From positions 1 to 24,289 of the forward strand of contig JBBQQG010000015.1 of assembly GCA_038216175.1 (NCBI GenBank): 24,289 bases of DNA. Reading direction: 5' to 3'. This DNA comes from JBBQQG01 sp038216175. Lineage in GTDB: Bacteria > Patescibacteriota > Saccharimonadia > Saccharimonadales > OMJO01. The first letter of the stretch is position 1, and every line of letters starts with the position of its first letter. The notes below the pieces were generated by a model. It ran no database searches, was not told where the DNA came from, and was given only the letters and a program-made list of their open reading frames with translations. The translations under genes were made by a program, and so were the position numbers. Below, one piece after another: positions 13,048 through 21,222 of this stretch.

Positions 13048-14358
13048 GTGAGCAATCGCTGGCTGGGCATCGTAATCCTGGTGGTATAAGTGTTTGCTCG
13101 GTCGATATATAGCAATAAATAATATTCCCCCGGCTAAAACTGTAAGTCCACCGGCTAACACCGGAGTATTTATACCAATTGCGGCTAAGTATCCACTCAT
13201 GGCTGCAGGAATAGTCTGAGCAATAGCCATAACAGAGCTATTGATTCCAAGCACTTCTCCTTGAATCTCAGGGCCAACAGAAGTACTTACTAGAGAGGTA
13301 CTATTAGCGATTGAGTGTCCAATAAACAGTGCAAATATTGGCGTTATGAAAAGTAACTGTGTGGTGTTCGTTGCAAATAAGTAAGCAAACAGAGCTAAGC
13401 CAGATCCTACATAACTTATCTTAAGTACATTATATGACGCTACTTTTTTAGCAACAAATGGAGTTATTACAGCTTGGGTAATCGCTATCCAAATACCAAT
13501 ATATGCGAAGAAATCACCGATATTACTCTGACTAAAATGCAGTTTATTTATTAGTAATACTTGAAAGAATGTCTGGAAAAATGCAAACCCTCCCCAAAAT
13601 AAGAATACTGATGGAAATATTACTCTCAGCCCGGGATATGTCGCGGCTTTAAATATATTCTCTACTGACTGAGTTATTTTCATTTTAACGTGGCGAAGGT
13701 GTTTATGCGTTTCGGGGAGTAAGAACAGAATTAAGCCAAGATTTATGGTGCTAAGTGCAGCTGTGAACCAGAAAGGAGTAGCTGGGTTAAACCATTTCGG
13801 CGTGTGGAATAAACCAAAAATACTTATATTTGGCGCACCTAGTTTGGCGCCGATGTAAGGTCCAAGTACAAAACCGGTACCGAAAGCAGCACCGATTAAT
13901 GCAAATCTTTTAGTCCGGTCTTTGGGTGGTGTGACATCAGCAATAACAGCTTGGGCGACACTTAAATTACCACCGGTAATGCCATCAAGTGCTCGACTAA
14001 AAAATAGCAGTGGCAAATTTCTAGTTAATATACCGATTGCGAATAACACGTAGCCGACAGATGTTCCAAAAATACTAAATCCAAGTACCCGTTTTCTCCC
14101 AAATCTGTCAGAAAGCTGTCCCAGTATTGGAGTCGCGATAAACTGCATTAGCGGATAGATAGCTACAAGCCAGCCAAGTAATATTAATCCACCTTTATAG
14201 TTCCAGCCATGAGGCAAAAGATAATATGCAGAATGTGGATTGGCAAGAAGCTGCGGTATGATCGGTAGTAAAATACCTACGCCTAGTACATCAAGAAATA
14301 TAGTAAGTATTACGATTGGCAGCGCTCTTCCTGCCATTCTTGATTTAATGTCTTTCAC
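13045..14358 (-). CDS. MFS drug-efflux transporter (TetA/DHA1-like)
   Basis: Proton-coupled efflux pump of the major facilitator superfamily, 437 residues, with about 12 membrane helices. Motif A is clear at about residues 83-95 (GQLSDRFGRKRVL), and the first helix carries ILTIFLDVLGVGILLPIIP, typical of the TetA/DHA1 group. A long cytoplasmic loop rich in His and Lys (PETHKHLRHVKMK) follows helix 6. The GTG start has a GGGAGGAAG ribosome binding site. It lies 22 bases after the MarR gene, so the pair is very likely a repressor-pump operon induced by the pump's substrate. The substrate cannot be told; a role in antibiotic or host-toxin export is plausible. Confidence 0.92.
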   Translation of the reverse strand: MKDIKSRMAGRALPIVILTIFLDVLGVGILLPIIPQLLANPHSAYYLLPHGWNYKGGLILLGWLVAIYPLMQFIATPILGQLSDRFGRKRVLGFSIFGTSVGYVLFAIGILTRNLPLLFFSRALDGITGGNLSVAQAVIADVTPPKDRTKRFALIGAAFGTGFVLGPYIGAKLGAPNISIFGLFHTPKWFNPATPFWFTAALSTINLGLILFLLPETHKHLRHVKMKITQSVENIFKAATYPGLRVIFPSVFLFWGGFAFFQTFFQVLLINKLHFSQSNIGDFFAYIGIWIAITQAVITPFVAKKVASYNVLKISYVGSGLALFAYLFATNTTQLLFITPIFALFIGHSIANSTSLVSTSVGPEIQGEVLGINSSVMAIAQTIPAAMSGYLAAIGINTPVLAGGLTVLAGGILFIAIYRPSKHLYHQDYDAQPAIAH

Positions 14359-14380
14359 TTTTATCTTCCTCCCTTATTTA

Positions 14381-14833
14381 TTATGGATGACAAGCAGATT
14401 TACCATCGGCTCGGCATGCGTACTCATGCATTATACTTAATATTTCTGTTAATTGTTGCTGTTGCTTGACAGTCAATTTGTCAAACATTGGGCCGTGGTA
14501 GCTATTGAGAACCTCCATCGCTTTTATAGTTAACCTTTCACCTTTTGGGGTTGGTCGTGTTATATGTTGGCGACGATTTTCTGGGCTTGGTACTCTGACT
14601 ACAATACCTAGATCTTGAAGCAGTTTTATCTGCCGGCTGATGCTGGCCTCGGTCTGTCCAAGCCTTTCTGCAATCCAGCGCTGCTGAACATTTGGGCTTT
14701 TTTGGAGAGCCATCAGAATTTTAAATTGAGAGAACCCAATACCTAATTGTTCTAACAATATTTGGTCGGACTGGCGGGCCAATACAAATGACAAATGCTG
14801 TAACAGATATCCGATGTTATTATTTGGCTGCAT
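14381..14833 (-). CDS. MarR-family transcriptional repressor
   Basis: Winged-helix dimeric repressor, 150 residues, the usual length. Residues 1-30 are the dimerisation helix. Residues 33-95 hold the winged helix, with the recognition helix in RLGQTEASISRQIKLLQDLGIV and the wing in RVPSPENRRQHITRPTPKGE, both close to the family pattern. The C-terminal helix returns to the dimer interface. It precedes the MFS pump in one operon and most likely represses both; a 20-bp imperfect palindrome overlaps the -35 of its promoter. A GGGAGAGG ribosome binding site precedes the ATG. Two cysteines lie near the C-terminus (EYACRADGKSACHP) and could be redox or metal responsive. Confidence 0.92.
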   Translation of the reverse strand: MQPNNNIGYLLQHLSFVLARQSDQILLEQLGIGFSQFKILMALQKSPNVQQRWIAERLGQTEASISRQIKLLQDLGIVVRVPSPENRRQHITRPTPKGERLTIKAMEVLNSYHGPMFDKLTVKQQQQLTEILSIMHEYACRADGKSACHP

Positions 14834-14858
14834 AGACTAACCTCTCCCGTCGGATTTA

Positions 14859-14891
14859 AGTGTATTCAGCTATACTTAACATGTCAAGTAT
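14859..14891 (-). promoter_or_regulatory. marR-MFS promoter and operator
   Basis: On the minus strand a perfect TTGACA (14887-14882) lies 17 bases before TACACT (14864-14859). The 20-bp stretch 14872-14891 is an imperfect palindrome (ATACTT, then ACATGT at the centre, then AAGTAT) with only one mismatched pair, covering the -35. It is the expected site of MarR autoregulation. Confidence 0.75.
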
Positions 14892-14965
14892 TATTATAGA
14901 CAGGGAAGTGGTAGGCTCGACCAAACTATTATCCATAAGTATGAATTAAAGCAGTTCGAAAATAA

Positions 14966-15760
14966 TTATTTTAAGGTAGATTTTTCTACAAGTTTATACA
15001 ATTTGTACCAATTATTCATTGTTAGTTCTTGCGCTCTTATTAGTGGATCAATGTCTGCTTCTTTTATATATTGAGCAGCTAAATTTTTATCTATCCTCAA
15101 ACCTGCGCTCAAGGAATTGTTCAACGTTTTTCTGCGACTCGCAAAGCCGGATCTAACTACTCTAAAAAAAAGTTTTTCGTCAATATTTTTAAAAAGAGGC
15201 TTGCTGTGTTTTTTAAGAATGACTATTTGCGAATCAACTTTTGGTACCGGATTGAATAACTCTGCTTTCACGATAGGGCCAAGATTTACCTGGTAGAAAT
15301 ACTGCACACTTAGCGACAATATAGAAGTACCCCCAGCATCGGCGGCTATGCGCGTAGCAACTTCCTTTTGCACTAACAGTGTCATAACCAATGGTGGATT
15401 AGAAGATTCGCTAAGCACTCTTAATAAATTACTCGTCAAATAATACGGTATATTTGCGACAACTTTATAACCCTTTGGCAGTTTAGTAAGATCAAACTTG
15501 AGGATATCACCGCTGACAACTTCTAAATTATCTGCTTTAACTGACAAATCTAATTTTTTAGCTAGTTGGTCATCGAATTCAACTGCTATAACTTTTTTTA
15601 CGCGTTTAACAAGCAGATCAGTCAGAGACCCCAGCCCCGGACCTATTTCTAAAACTATATCAGAGCTACTGACTTCTGCACCGTCGCACATAGCGAGTAG
15701 ACTGTCTTTATCTTCAAGCCAATGTTGGCCTAATTTCTTTTTAGGTAATGGCTGATTCAT
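14966..15760 (-). CDS. rsmA: 16S rRNA dimethyladenosine transferase
   Basis: KsgA/RsmA, which makes N6,N6-dimethyladenosine at the two adjacent adenines in the 3' hairpin of 16S rRNA; 264 residues, normal length. Visible marks are KKLGQHWL at 8-15 (the family KRFGQNFL), the SAM loop EIGPGLGS at 38-45, the acidic strand end VEFD near 60, SGDIL near 83, and the catalytic NIPY at 103-106. The C-terminal helical domain carries RSGFASRRKTLNNSL. A TACAAT box ends six bases before the ATG, with a poor -35, so the message may be leaderless. It starts 43 bases after the cell-wall enzyme. Confidence 0.96.
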   Translation of the reverse strand: MNQPLPKKKLGQHWLEDKDSLLAMCDGAEVSSSDIVLEIGPGLGSLTDLLVKRVKKVIAVEFDDQLAKKLDLSVKADNLEVVSGDILKFDLTKLPKGYKVVANIPYYLTSNLLRVLSESSNPPLVMTLLVQKEVATRIAADAGGTSILSLSVQYFYQVNLGPIVKAELFNPVPKVDSQIVILKKHSKPLFKNIDEKLFFRVVRSGFASRRKTLNNSLSAGLRIDKNLAAQYIKEADIDPLIRAQELTMNNWYKLYKLVEKSTLK

Positions 15761-15803
15761 CCAGGCATTGTATCAAAATACGCCATTAATAATATTCGTA
15801 GCT

Positions 15804-17078
15804 CTACCAACTATGATAACTTAACCAATGGTTGTAAGCGCCGCCCCAACCGTGATATCTGGTATTGGCATAACCTGAGCACCATAAAAGCTGAGTCACT
15901 GGATTGGTAGCCCAATCGGCACCTGAACTAGACATTTTAATTGCTGGGGTAGACTGGCATAGTCCATAACCATAACCGCTGCTAGTGTCATGAAGCTGGG
16001 AATAATAGGCTGGGCAAAAGCCTACCTGACCTTGCCATTTTGTTGGACACCATCCCGATTCACGACTGATAATATAATTGACATATGGATAGTCTCGGCT
16101 AGAAATACCTGCGGCACTCATAATTGAAGTCGAATCTGTTGAAATATATACAGCTTTTCCTCTGGCAATAATCTCTTTTACTGGCTCAGTCACAACTATC
16201 GACTGAATTTCATGTCGCGCTACTTCTTTTCCATTTTGCAAATCTATCTGGTAAGTAACCACCATTTTGCCGACTGATCCTGTTTGCCTTATAGCTTCTG
16301 TACCAAAACTAAGACTCGGGTCTTCAACAGTATCACTTGGCATAGCAATAACATGCTCTTCGCTTATAAGTTTTGAGCCGTTTCGCACTACAAAAATTTG
16401 AGCGTTAGCAGTTAAAGTAGTTTTAATATCTGGCTGCAATGTATCACCCGGCGCGAGTATAATATTTTTTTCCTTGATCAGATCGGCTACAGTTTTAGCG
16501 TGAGTTCTAACACTAAGTGGTGTACCGTATAGATTTATAAAAGCAGGGGTAGCCCGGTCGATCACTACTTTTTGACCGATAACTCCTTCTTTAATAAAAT
16601 TATCATTCGAAGTAACCGAAATATTGTCTTCTGGGTATACTTGAATCCCAGCCTGGGCAGCAACGCTTCTGGGAGTAGTGGCAGCGCTTAAAGCCTGTAT
16701 ACGCTTTTCACCGTCTAAAATAGTTACAGGATGAGCTCTATATATATTTATTCTAAAATTATCATCAAGCAGCTGTGTATCCATTGATGGCTCAACGACA
16801 TCACCATTGTGAATGACAATGTTTGCGCGAATGATAAATTCTCCGACCGTCTTGGCTCTGGTTGGAATCACCCTTAGTTTATTATCGCTACTAAGTTTTA
16901 CTATTCTTGAATCGCTGGCTCCAATAGTTTTGCCGCCGAGCACAACAAAACAAATCAGTGTAATAAAAAACAGAACTATAAATGTTGTCACCGGTACGAT
17001 AAACGGGTGATTTTTAATCCGATGTAAACGGTGAAACCGCTGTTTCGGAATTAGTGTTTTCTTGGATGACTTTGACAT
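15804..17078 (-). CDS. Cell-wall lytic enzyme: DUF348 repeats, G5 domain, transglycosylase-like domain
   Basis: Exported wall-remodelling protein related to YabE and resuscitation-promoting factors, 424 residues. After a basic cytoplasmic start there is one membrane anchor at about 26-52. Three DUF348-like repeats follow (about 70-130, 130-190, 190-245). Each starts with an (A/T)-(K/T)-(T/P)-x-x-x pattern such as TRAKTVGEFI or THAKTVADLI. A G5 domain covers about 245-320 (the run VEDPSLSFGTEAIRQTGSVGKM). The C-terminal lysozyme-like domain (330-424) has E340 in ISRESGW as the likely catalytic acid, and GYGLCQSTPAIKM as in soluble lytic transglycosylase-like folds. Four cysteines (344, 355, 374, 400) probably make two disulfides. 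It could open the cell's own wall or a host's wall. Confidence 0.9.
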   Translation of the reverse strand: MSKSSKKTLIPKQRFHRLHRIKNHPFIVPVTTFIVLFFITLICFVVLGGKTIGASDSRIVKLSSDNKLRVIPTRAKTVGEFIIRANIVIHNGDVVEPSMDTQLLDDNFRINIYRAHPVTILDGEKRIQALSAATTPRSVAAQAGIQVYPEDNISVTSNDNFIKEGVIGQKVVIDRATPAFINLYGTPLSVRTHAKTVADLIKEKNIILAPGDTLQPDIKTTLTANAQIFVVRNGSKLISEEHVIAMPSDTVEDPSLSFGTEAIRQTGSVGKMVVTYQIDLQNGKEVARHEIQSIVVTEPVKEIIARGKAVYISTDSTSIMSAAGISSRDYPYVNYIISRESGWCPTKWQGQVGFCPAYYSQLHDTSSGYGYGLCQSTPAIKMSSSGADWATNPVTQLLWCSGYANTRYHGWGGAYNHWLSYHSW

Positions 17079-17148
17079 AATTAAAATAGCACAAATGAAA
17101 AAAATCCGAGCAACACATTTTCAAAAGGACAGGTCTTATTCTAACAAA

Positions 17149-17613
17149 TTAGTGTTTTTGTTGCCACTGGCGTAAAACAGTTAATGTATTCTCGCTGGCA
17201 TTCATATAATTCAGTTTATCTATGTTAATCCAGCTGCACTGCGCAATTTCAACAAGACGTGGATTTGGCTTAATCTTACTACCAAGATTTACATAATAAC
17301 TTTCTAAATTAAATTTAAGTTTATGAGTTAAAGACTTTGAGCTTTCTAGTTTTATTAATTGACTATTTAACAGTTTTATCCCAGTTTCCTCTTTAACTTC
17401 ACGGATGGCTCCATCAACTAGAGATTCATTTTTCTTTATCCCACCGCCAGGTAGAGACCACTTGCCTTCACCGATTCTATTTTTTACAACTAATACTCGG
17501 TCATCGTTTAAAATTAATACTCGCGTTCTTGTAGTTCCCTTTAGTATCAACCATAACATTGGCCAACTTAACCAATATATTGATTGACCGATTAAGGTGG
17601 TATTACTTTTCAT
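17149..17613 (-). CDS. Nudix hydrolase with N-terminal hydrophobic segment
   Basis: Pyrophosphohydrolase, 154 residues. The Nudix box is complete: G57, E63, R71, E72, E75, E76, G78 (GGIKKNE...REVKEETG), so it should be active, unlike the NrtR-like protein in this window. Residues 7-25 (LIGQSIYWLSWPMLWLILKG) are hydrophobic and could attach it to the membrane. Substrate is unknown; possibilities include oxidised nucleotides, nucleoside diphosphate sugars or ADP-ribose. The ATG overlaps the TGA of the helicase gene (ATGA), so the two are translationally coupled, which may hint at a nucleotide-pool cleaning role beside DNA repair. Confidence 0.93.
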   Translation of the reverse strand: MKSNTTLIGQSIYWLSWPMLWLILKGTTRTRVLILNDDRVLVVKNRIGEGKWSLPGGGIKKNESLVDGAIREVKEETGIKLLNSQLIKLESSKSLTHKLKFNLESYYVNLGSKIKPNPRLVEIAQCSWINIDKLNYMNASENTLTVLRQWQQKH

Positions 17614-19763
17614 AATTTTTCTAAAGGGGCAAACGCGATATTTAGTTTTTTACTACCCTTACCTTTGAAATAAATGGTTGCGTTGTCGCCGTCGAGTTCT
17701 AACACTGTGCCAACACCAAAAATATTATGCTTGATACTATCACCTTCGTTTAAATCTGGTACATATCTCGGCTCATCGTTTTTAATATTGAATATCGGGT
17801 CAGGATTTTTATCATAAGTATTTTGAGTAGTAAAGACTGATTCGTCAACCTGAAACTGAGCATCAATCTCTGATAAGAAACGGCTAGGCGGATTGTGTTG
17901 CATCCCACCGTAAAGAAGTCGAGATGTAGCGTAAGATAAGTATAACTCTTGTTTTGCTCGCGTCATACCGACGTAACATAGCCTTCTTTCTTCCTCCATC
18001 TCGGATTGATCGTATAGTGCCCTTGAGTGTGGGAATATTGTTTCTTCCATTCCTACCATAAAAACTACAGGAAATTCTAATCCTTTGGCGGCATGAAGTG
18101 TCATTAAGGTAACGGCATTTTTGCTAAAGTTGGCATTATCTAAATCGCTAATTAATGACATTTCCTCTAAAAAACCATCTAGTCCCAAATCTTGATAATT
18201 CTGAGCTACGCTGATTAATTCTTTTACGTTTTCCTGTCTAGATTCTCCCTGGGGTGATTTATCGTCAAGATATTCTAAATAGTTTAGCCGTCTTAGCAAA
18301 CTATCTATTAACGATGGCAGATATGTATCATTAACTATTTCTCGCAGACCGTTTAAAATATCTCCAATTTCTAGTAATCCGGCTCTAGCTTTAGTTGTCA
18401 GAATTTCGCATTCAGTAACCTGCTTTAGTGCTTCACTTAAACTATAGTTATTTTCTGTTTGCCAACTAAAAAAATTAATTAGCGACTTGGTACCAATACC
18501 ACGCGTTGGTACGTTTACTATTCTTTCAAAACTGATCCGATCTTCCGGCTGATAAATTAATCTAAGATAACTCATAACGTCTTTTATTTCTTTTCTGTCA
18601 TAAAAACGTACCCCACCGACGATACGATAAGGTATACCGTATCTGATGAAAGTTTCTTCTACAGCTCGGCTTTGAGCGTTTGTCCGATATAAAATGGCAA
18701 AATCGGTATAGTTATGAAATTTGACATCGACTGAGTTTTGAATGCGCCGGGCAATTGCTTCGCTTTCGGCACGTTCGTTTCCAACTTGAAATATTCCGAC
18801 CGGCATTCCGTCACCTGCATCTGTCCATAGCTTTTTATCCGACCGCTTATCGTTTTTAGTAATTACTTTATGTGCTGCATCTAAAATAGATTTCGTACTG
18901 CGATAATTTTGCTCGAGTTTGATAATAGCGGTCTTCGGATAATCTTTTTCGAAATTTAAAATATTTCGAAAATCTGCACCTCGCCATGAATAGATACTTT
19001 GCCAATCGTCGCCTACTACGGCTATATTATTTTTATCATTGGTGAGTAGTTTAATCAGCTTATACTGTGCGGCATTAGTATCTTGATATTCATCAATCAT
19101 AATATAGCTAAACTGTGACTGCCACTTTAATCTAATCTCTTGATTTGTTTCAAGCATTTTGACAGATTTTGAAATTAAATCATCAAAATCTAAAGCAACA
19201 TTTTCTTTTAGTATTTTTTCATAAATCGGATAAACCTGTGAAGCTACTTTGTGAACCGGACCACTTCCAATGTTTGAATACTCACCAGGACTTATCATCT
19301 CGTTTTTAGCATTACTTATTAGTGAGGAAATCGATCTCGGCGGAAAACTTTTCTCGTCGATTCTCAGTAATTTTACCGCTTGTTTTATGGCGCTAAGTCG
19401 ATCCTGCTCATCAAATATTATAAAATTTTTGGCAATTCCGATGTATTCTCCATCTTGTCGAAGCAGGCGAACACAAATGCCGTGGAAAGTTCCCATATAG
19501 GGCATAAAACTTCTATTATTAGGATCATTTCCGAGAAGCACTGCTACTCGTGATCGCATTTCACGGGCCGCTTTATTTGTAAACGTGACAGCTAAAATAT
19601 TAAATGGTGTCGCCTTCGAGCTAGCTATTAAGTAAGCGATACGGTGAGTAAGAGTTTTTGTCTTACCACTGCCAGCTCCGGCCAAAATTAACAGCGGACC
19701 GTCGGTAGTTTTAACTGCCCGGCTTTGTTCTTTATTTAAACCTAAAAATAAGTCGTCTAACAC
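17610..19763 (-). CDS. pcrA: UvrD/PcrA-family 3'-5' DNA helicase
   Basis: Superfamily 1A helicase for repair and replication restart, 717 residues, family length. It shows motif I AGAGSGKT at 28-35, motif Ia VTFTNKAAREM, motif II DEYQDTNAAQ near 225, motif III VGDDWQSIYSWRGAD, motif IV LEQNYRS, motif V TLHAAKGLEFPVVF, and motif VI CYVGMTRAKQEL. The C-terminal 50 residues (DSIKHNIFGVGTVLELDGD, then the end) form the Tudor-like domain that binds RNA polymerase in UvrD/PcrA. The start is GTG. It is followed by the Nudix gene in overlap and lies 56 bases after the glycolytic operon's membrane protein, so it may have its own promoter. PcrA against UvrD naming is not decidable here. Confidence 0.96.
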   Translation of the reverse strand: MLDDLFLGLNKEQSRAVKTTDGPLLILAGAGSGKTKTLTHRIAYLIASSKATPFNILAVTFTNKAAREMRSRVAVLLGNDPNNRSFMPYMGTFHGICVRLLRQDGEYIGIAKNFIIFDEQDRLSAIKQAVKLLRIDEKSFPPRSISSLISNAKNEMISPGEYSNIGSGPVHKVASQVYPIYEKILKENVALDFDDLISKSVKMLETNQEIRLKWQSQFSYIMIDEYQDTNAAQYKLIKLLTNDKNNIAVVGDDWQSIYSWRGADFRNILNFEKDYPKTAIIKLEQNYRSTKSILDAAHKVITKNDKRSDKKLWTDAGDGMPVGIFQVGNERAESEAIARRIQNSVDVKFHNYTDFAILYRTNAQSRAVEETFIRYGIPYRIVGGVRFYDRKEIKDVMSYLRLIYQPEDRISFERIVNVPTRGIGTKSLINFFSWQTENNYSLSEALKQVTECEILTTKARAGLLEIGDILNGLREIVNDTYLPSLIDSLLRRLNYLEYLDDKSPQGESRQENVKELISVAQNYQDLGLDGFLEEMSLISDLDNANFSKNAVTLMTLHAAKGLEFPVVFMVGMEETIFPHSRALYDQSEMEEERRLCYVGMTRAKQELYLSYATSRLLYGGMQHNPPSRFLSEIDAQFQVDESVFTTQNTYDKNPDPIFNIKNDEPRYVPDLNEGDSIKHNIFGVGTVLELDGDNATIYFKGKGSKKLNIAFAPLEKL

Positions 19764-19819
19764 TTATCTATCTTAGCAGAATGATATGTGTATTATGTTT
19801 AAAAATAACCAAAAACATT

Positions 19820-20410
19820 TTAATTTAAAATATGTACGACTGGCTTGATATTAGTTTTAATAAAGCCGCCGTCAATTAAAAGATTCCCGACAAATAGTCC
19901 AACTGTCATTACGATTATTAATATTAATAGCAAACGAATATTATTTCTTTTCCGTTTAATCTGACCTATAGGTGCTGTATATACGCCTTCTATTACTAAT
20001 TTTTCAACCGTTGCTTGGTGTTCTTTTTCTTTATCAGACAACTCGTTTTGAATTTTCTTATCAATTGTCGACTGTTCAATATCCTGTGGTATTTCGTCTA
20101 TAGTTTGGTCTTCGTAAGGTTCATATTTTTGTTCAGATTTAGTAGAATCAGGAGCTTGGCTACTTTCTTTATCATATATATCCTTAGTTAGCGTCGGTGG
20201 AGTAATCGTTTTCACTTCTGCAGACTTTAGGTTTGTCTGACTACTATCATCCGCCCGCTCTTTAACAGGAATTAGGCTTTTGTCTTCGTGTTTAAGTGTC
20301 GGATCTTTGACAATTGGACGGTTGCTTACTATCATTGGCCGCGACGTCGCGTCTGGTGAGCTTTTACCTGGTTTTACTACATCAAAAACTTTTTTGTCAA
20401 CATTAGCCAT
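19820..20410 (-). CDS. Unrecognised single-pass membrane protein, 196 residues
   Basis: Not recognised. The start is set at the ATG at 20410 (MANVDKKVFD), overlapping the tpiA stop by eight bases; the longer frame into tpiA would only add a hydrophobic stub. The first 145 residues are disordered, rich in Lys, Ser, Asp and Pro, with repeated acidic stretches. Residues 146-155 (VIEGVYTAP) precede a basic patch (KRKRNN) and a single membrane helix at about 160-182. The last 15 residues would face outside. It is likely an inside-facing tail anchored at its C-terminus. It is in the pyk-pgk-tpiA operon, which may just reflect co-transcription. Confidence 0.72.
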   Translation of the reverse strand: MANVDKKVFDVVKPGKSSPDATSRPMIVSNRPIVKDPTLKHEDKSLIPVKERADDSSQTNLKSAEVKTITPPTLTKDIYDKESSQAPDSTKSEQKYEPYEDQTIDEIPQDIEQSTIDKKIQNELSDKEKEHQATVEKLVIEGVYTAPIGQIKRKRNNIRLLLILIIVMTVGLFVGNLLIDGGFIKTNIKPVVHILN

Positions 20411-21188
20411 CTTTTTCCTCATGAAGCATACGATCAGCTGAAGCAACAATTCCAGAAAACTTATGATAATTTAGACTGGCTCCACCTACTAATACGCCAT
20501 CGCAGTCATCAAGTTCCAAATAACCGCGCACAATTTGATCATCTACACTCCCGCCGTAAAGCAATCTAAAGGATTTTGCAGCTTTAGCTCCATATAAATC
20601 TTTAACTTGGTTTCTTATAAAATAAAACTGCCTGGCAATATCTGACGGTTTGGCTAGTTCACCACCGAAAGTACTGATTGCCCAGACCGGTTCGTATGCA
20701 ATTACAATATTAGATACTTCGTCTTCAGTTAAATTAGCTAGACCACTAATTAATTGATCGTGGAGAACTTGCCGGGTTTCGTTAGATTTTCGTTCTTGAC
20801 TGGTTTCACCTATGCAAAGAATCGGCGTCAATTCATTCCTAATACATGCGGCCACTTTATCTCTGATATTGTCTAGCGTTTCGTTGAAATAAAGCCGTCT
20901 TTCAGAATGTCCTATTATTACATAATGTACAAGTTCTCTTAGCATTGTGAAGCTGATTTCACCTGTAAATGCGCCTTCGTCTTTATGATAGGCGTTTTGT
21001 GCAGCTAATCTAAATTTTCTACGATCAATTTGCAAGCTAATTGGCTGAAGCGAAAGACTGGTTGGTGCTAAAACAACTTCGATGTCGCGGTGAATTTTAA
21101 TTCTTTCTTCAAGCCTATGGACAAGCAAACTTGCCTGCGACACATTCAGGTGCATTTTCCAGTTGCCAACTATAAGAGTTTTTTGCAT
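20403..21188 (-). CDS. tpiA: Triosephosphate isomerase
   Basis: Interconverts DHAP and glyceraldehyde 3-phosphate in glycolysis; 261 residues. Catalytic residues are K11 in GNWKM, H94 in IIGHSERR, and E166 in AYEPVWAI; the phosphate loop LYGGSV is near 215. The flexible loop 6 is unusual: where most enzymes read AIGTGKxATP, this one reads AISTFGGELAKP (170-181), two residues longer and without the GTGK core. The gene lies third in the pyk-pgk-tpiA operon, 34 bases after pgk. The residues for catalysis are kept, so it should be active, though loop closure may differ. Confidence 0.96.
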   Translation of the reverse strand: MQKTLIVGNWKMHLNVSQASLLVHRLEERIKIHRDIEVVLAPTSLSLQPISLQIDRRKFRLAAQNAYHKDEGAFTGEISFTMLRELVHYVIIGHSERRLYFNETLDNIRDKVAACIRNELTPILCIGETSQERKSNETRQVLHDQLISGLANLTEDEVSNIVIAYEPVWAISTFGGELAKPSDIARQFYFIRNQVKDLYGAKAAKSFRLLYGGSVDDQIVRGYLELDDCDGVLVGGASLNYHKFSGIVASADRMLHEEKDG

Positions 21189-21222
21189 ATTGCTAAAGCT
21201 TTCTTAGAGTATTGTATCATTA

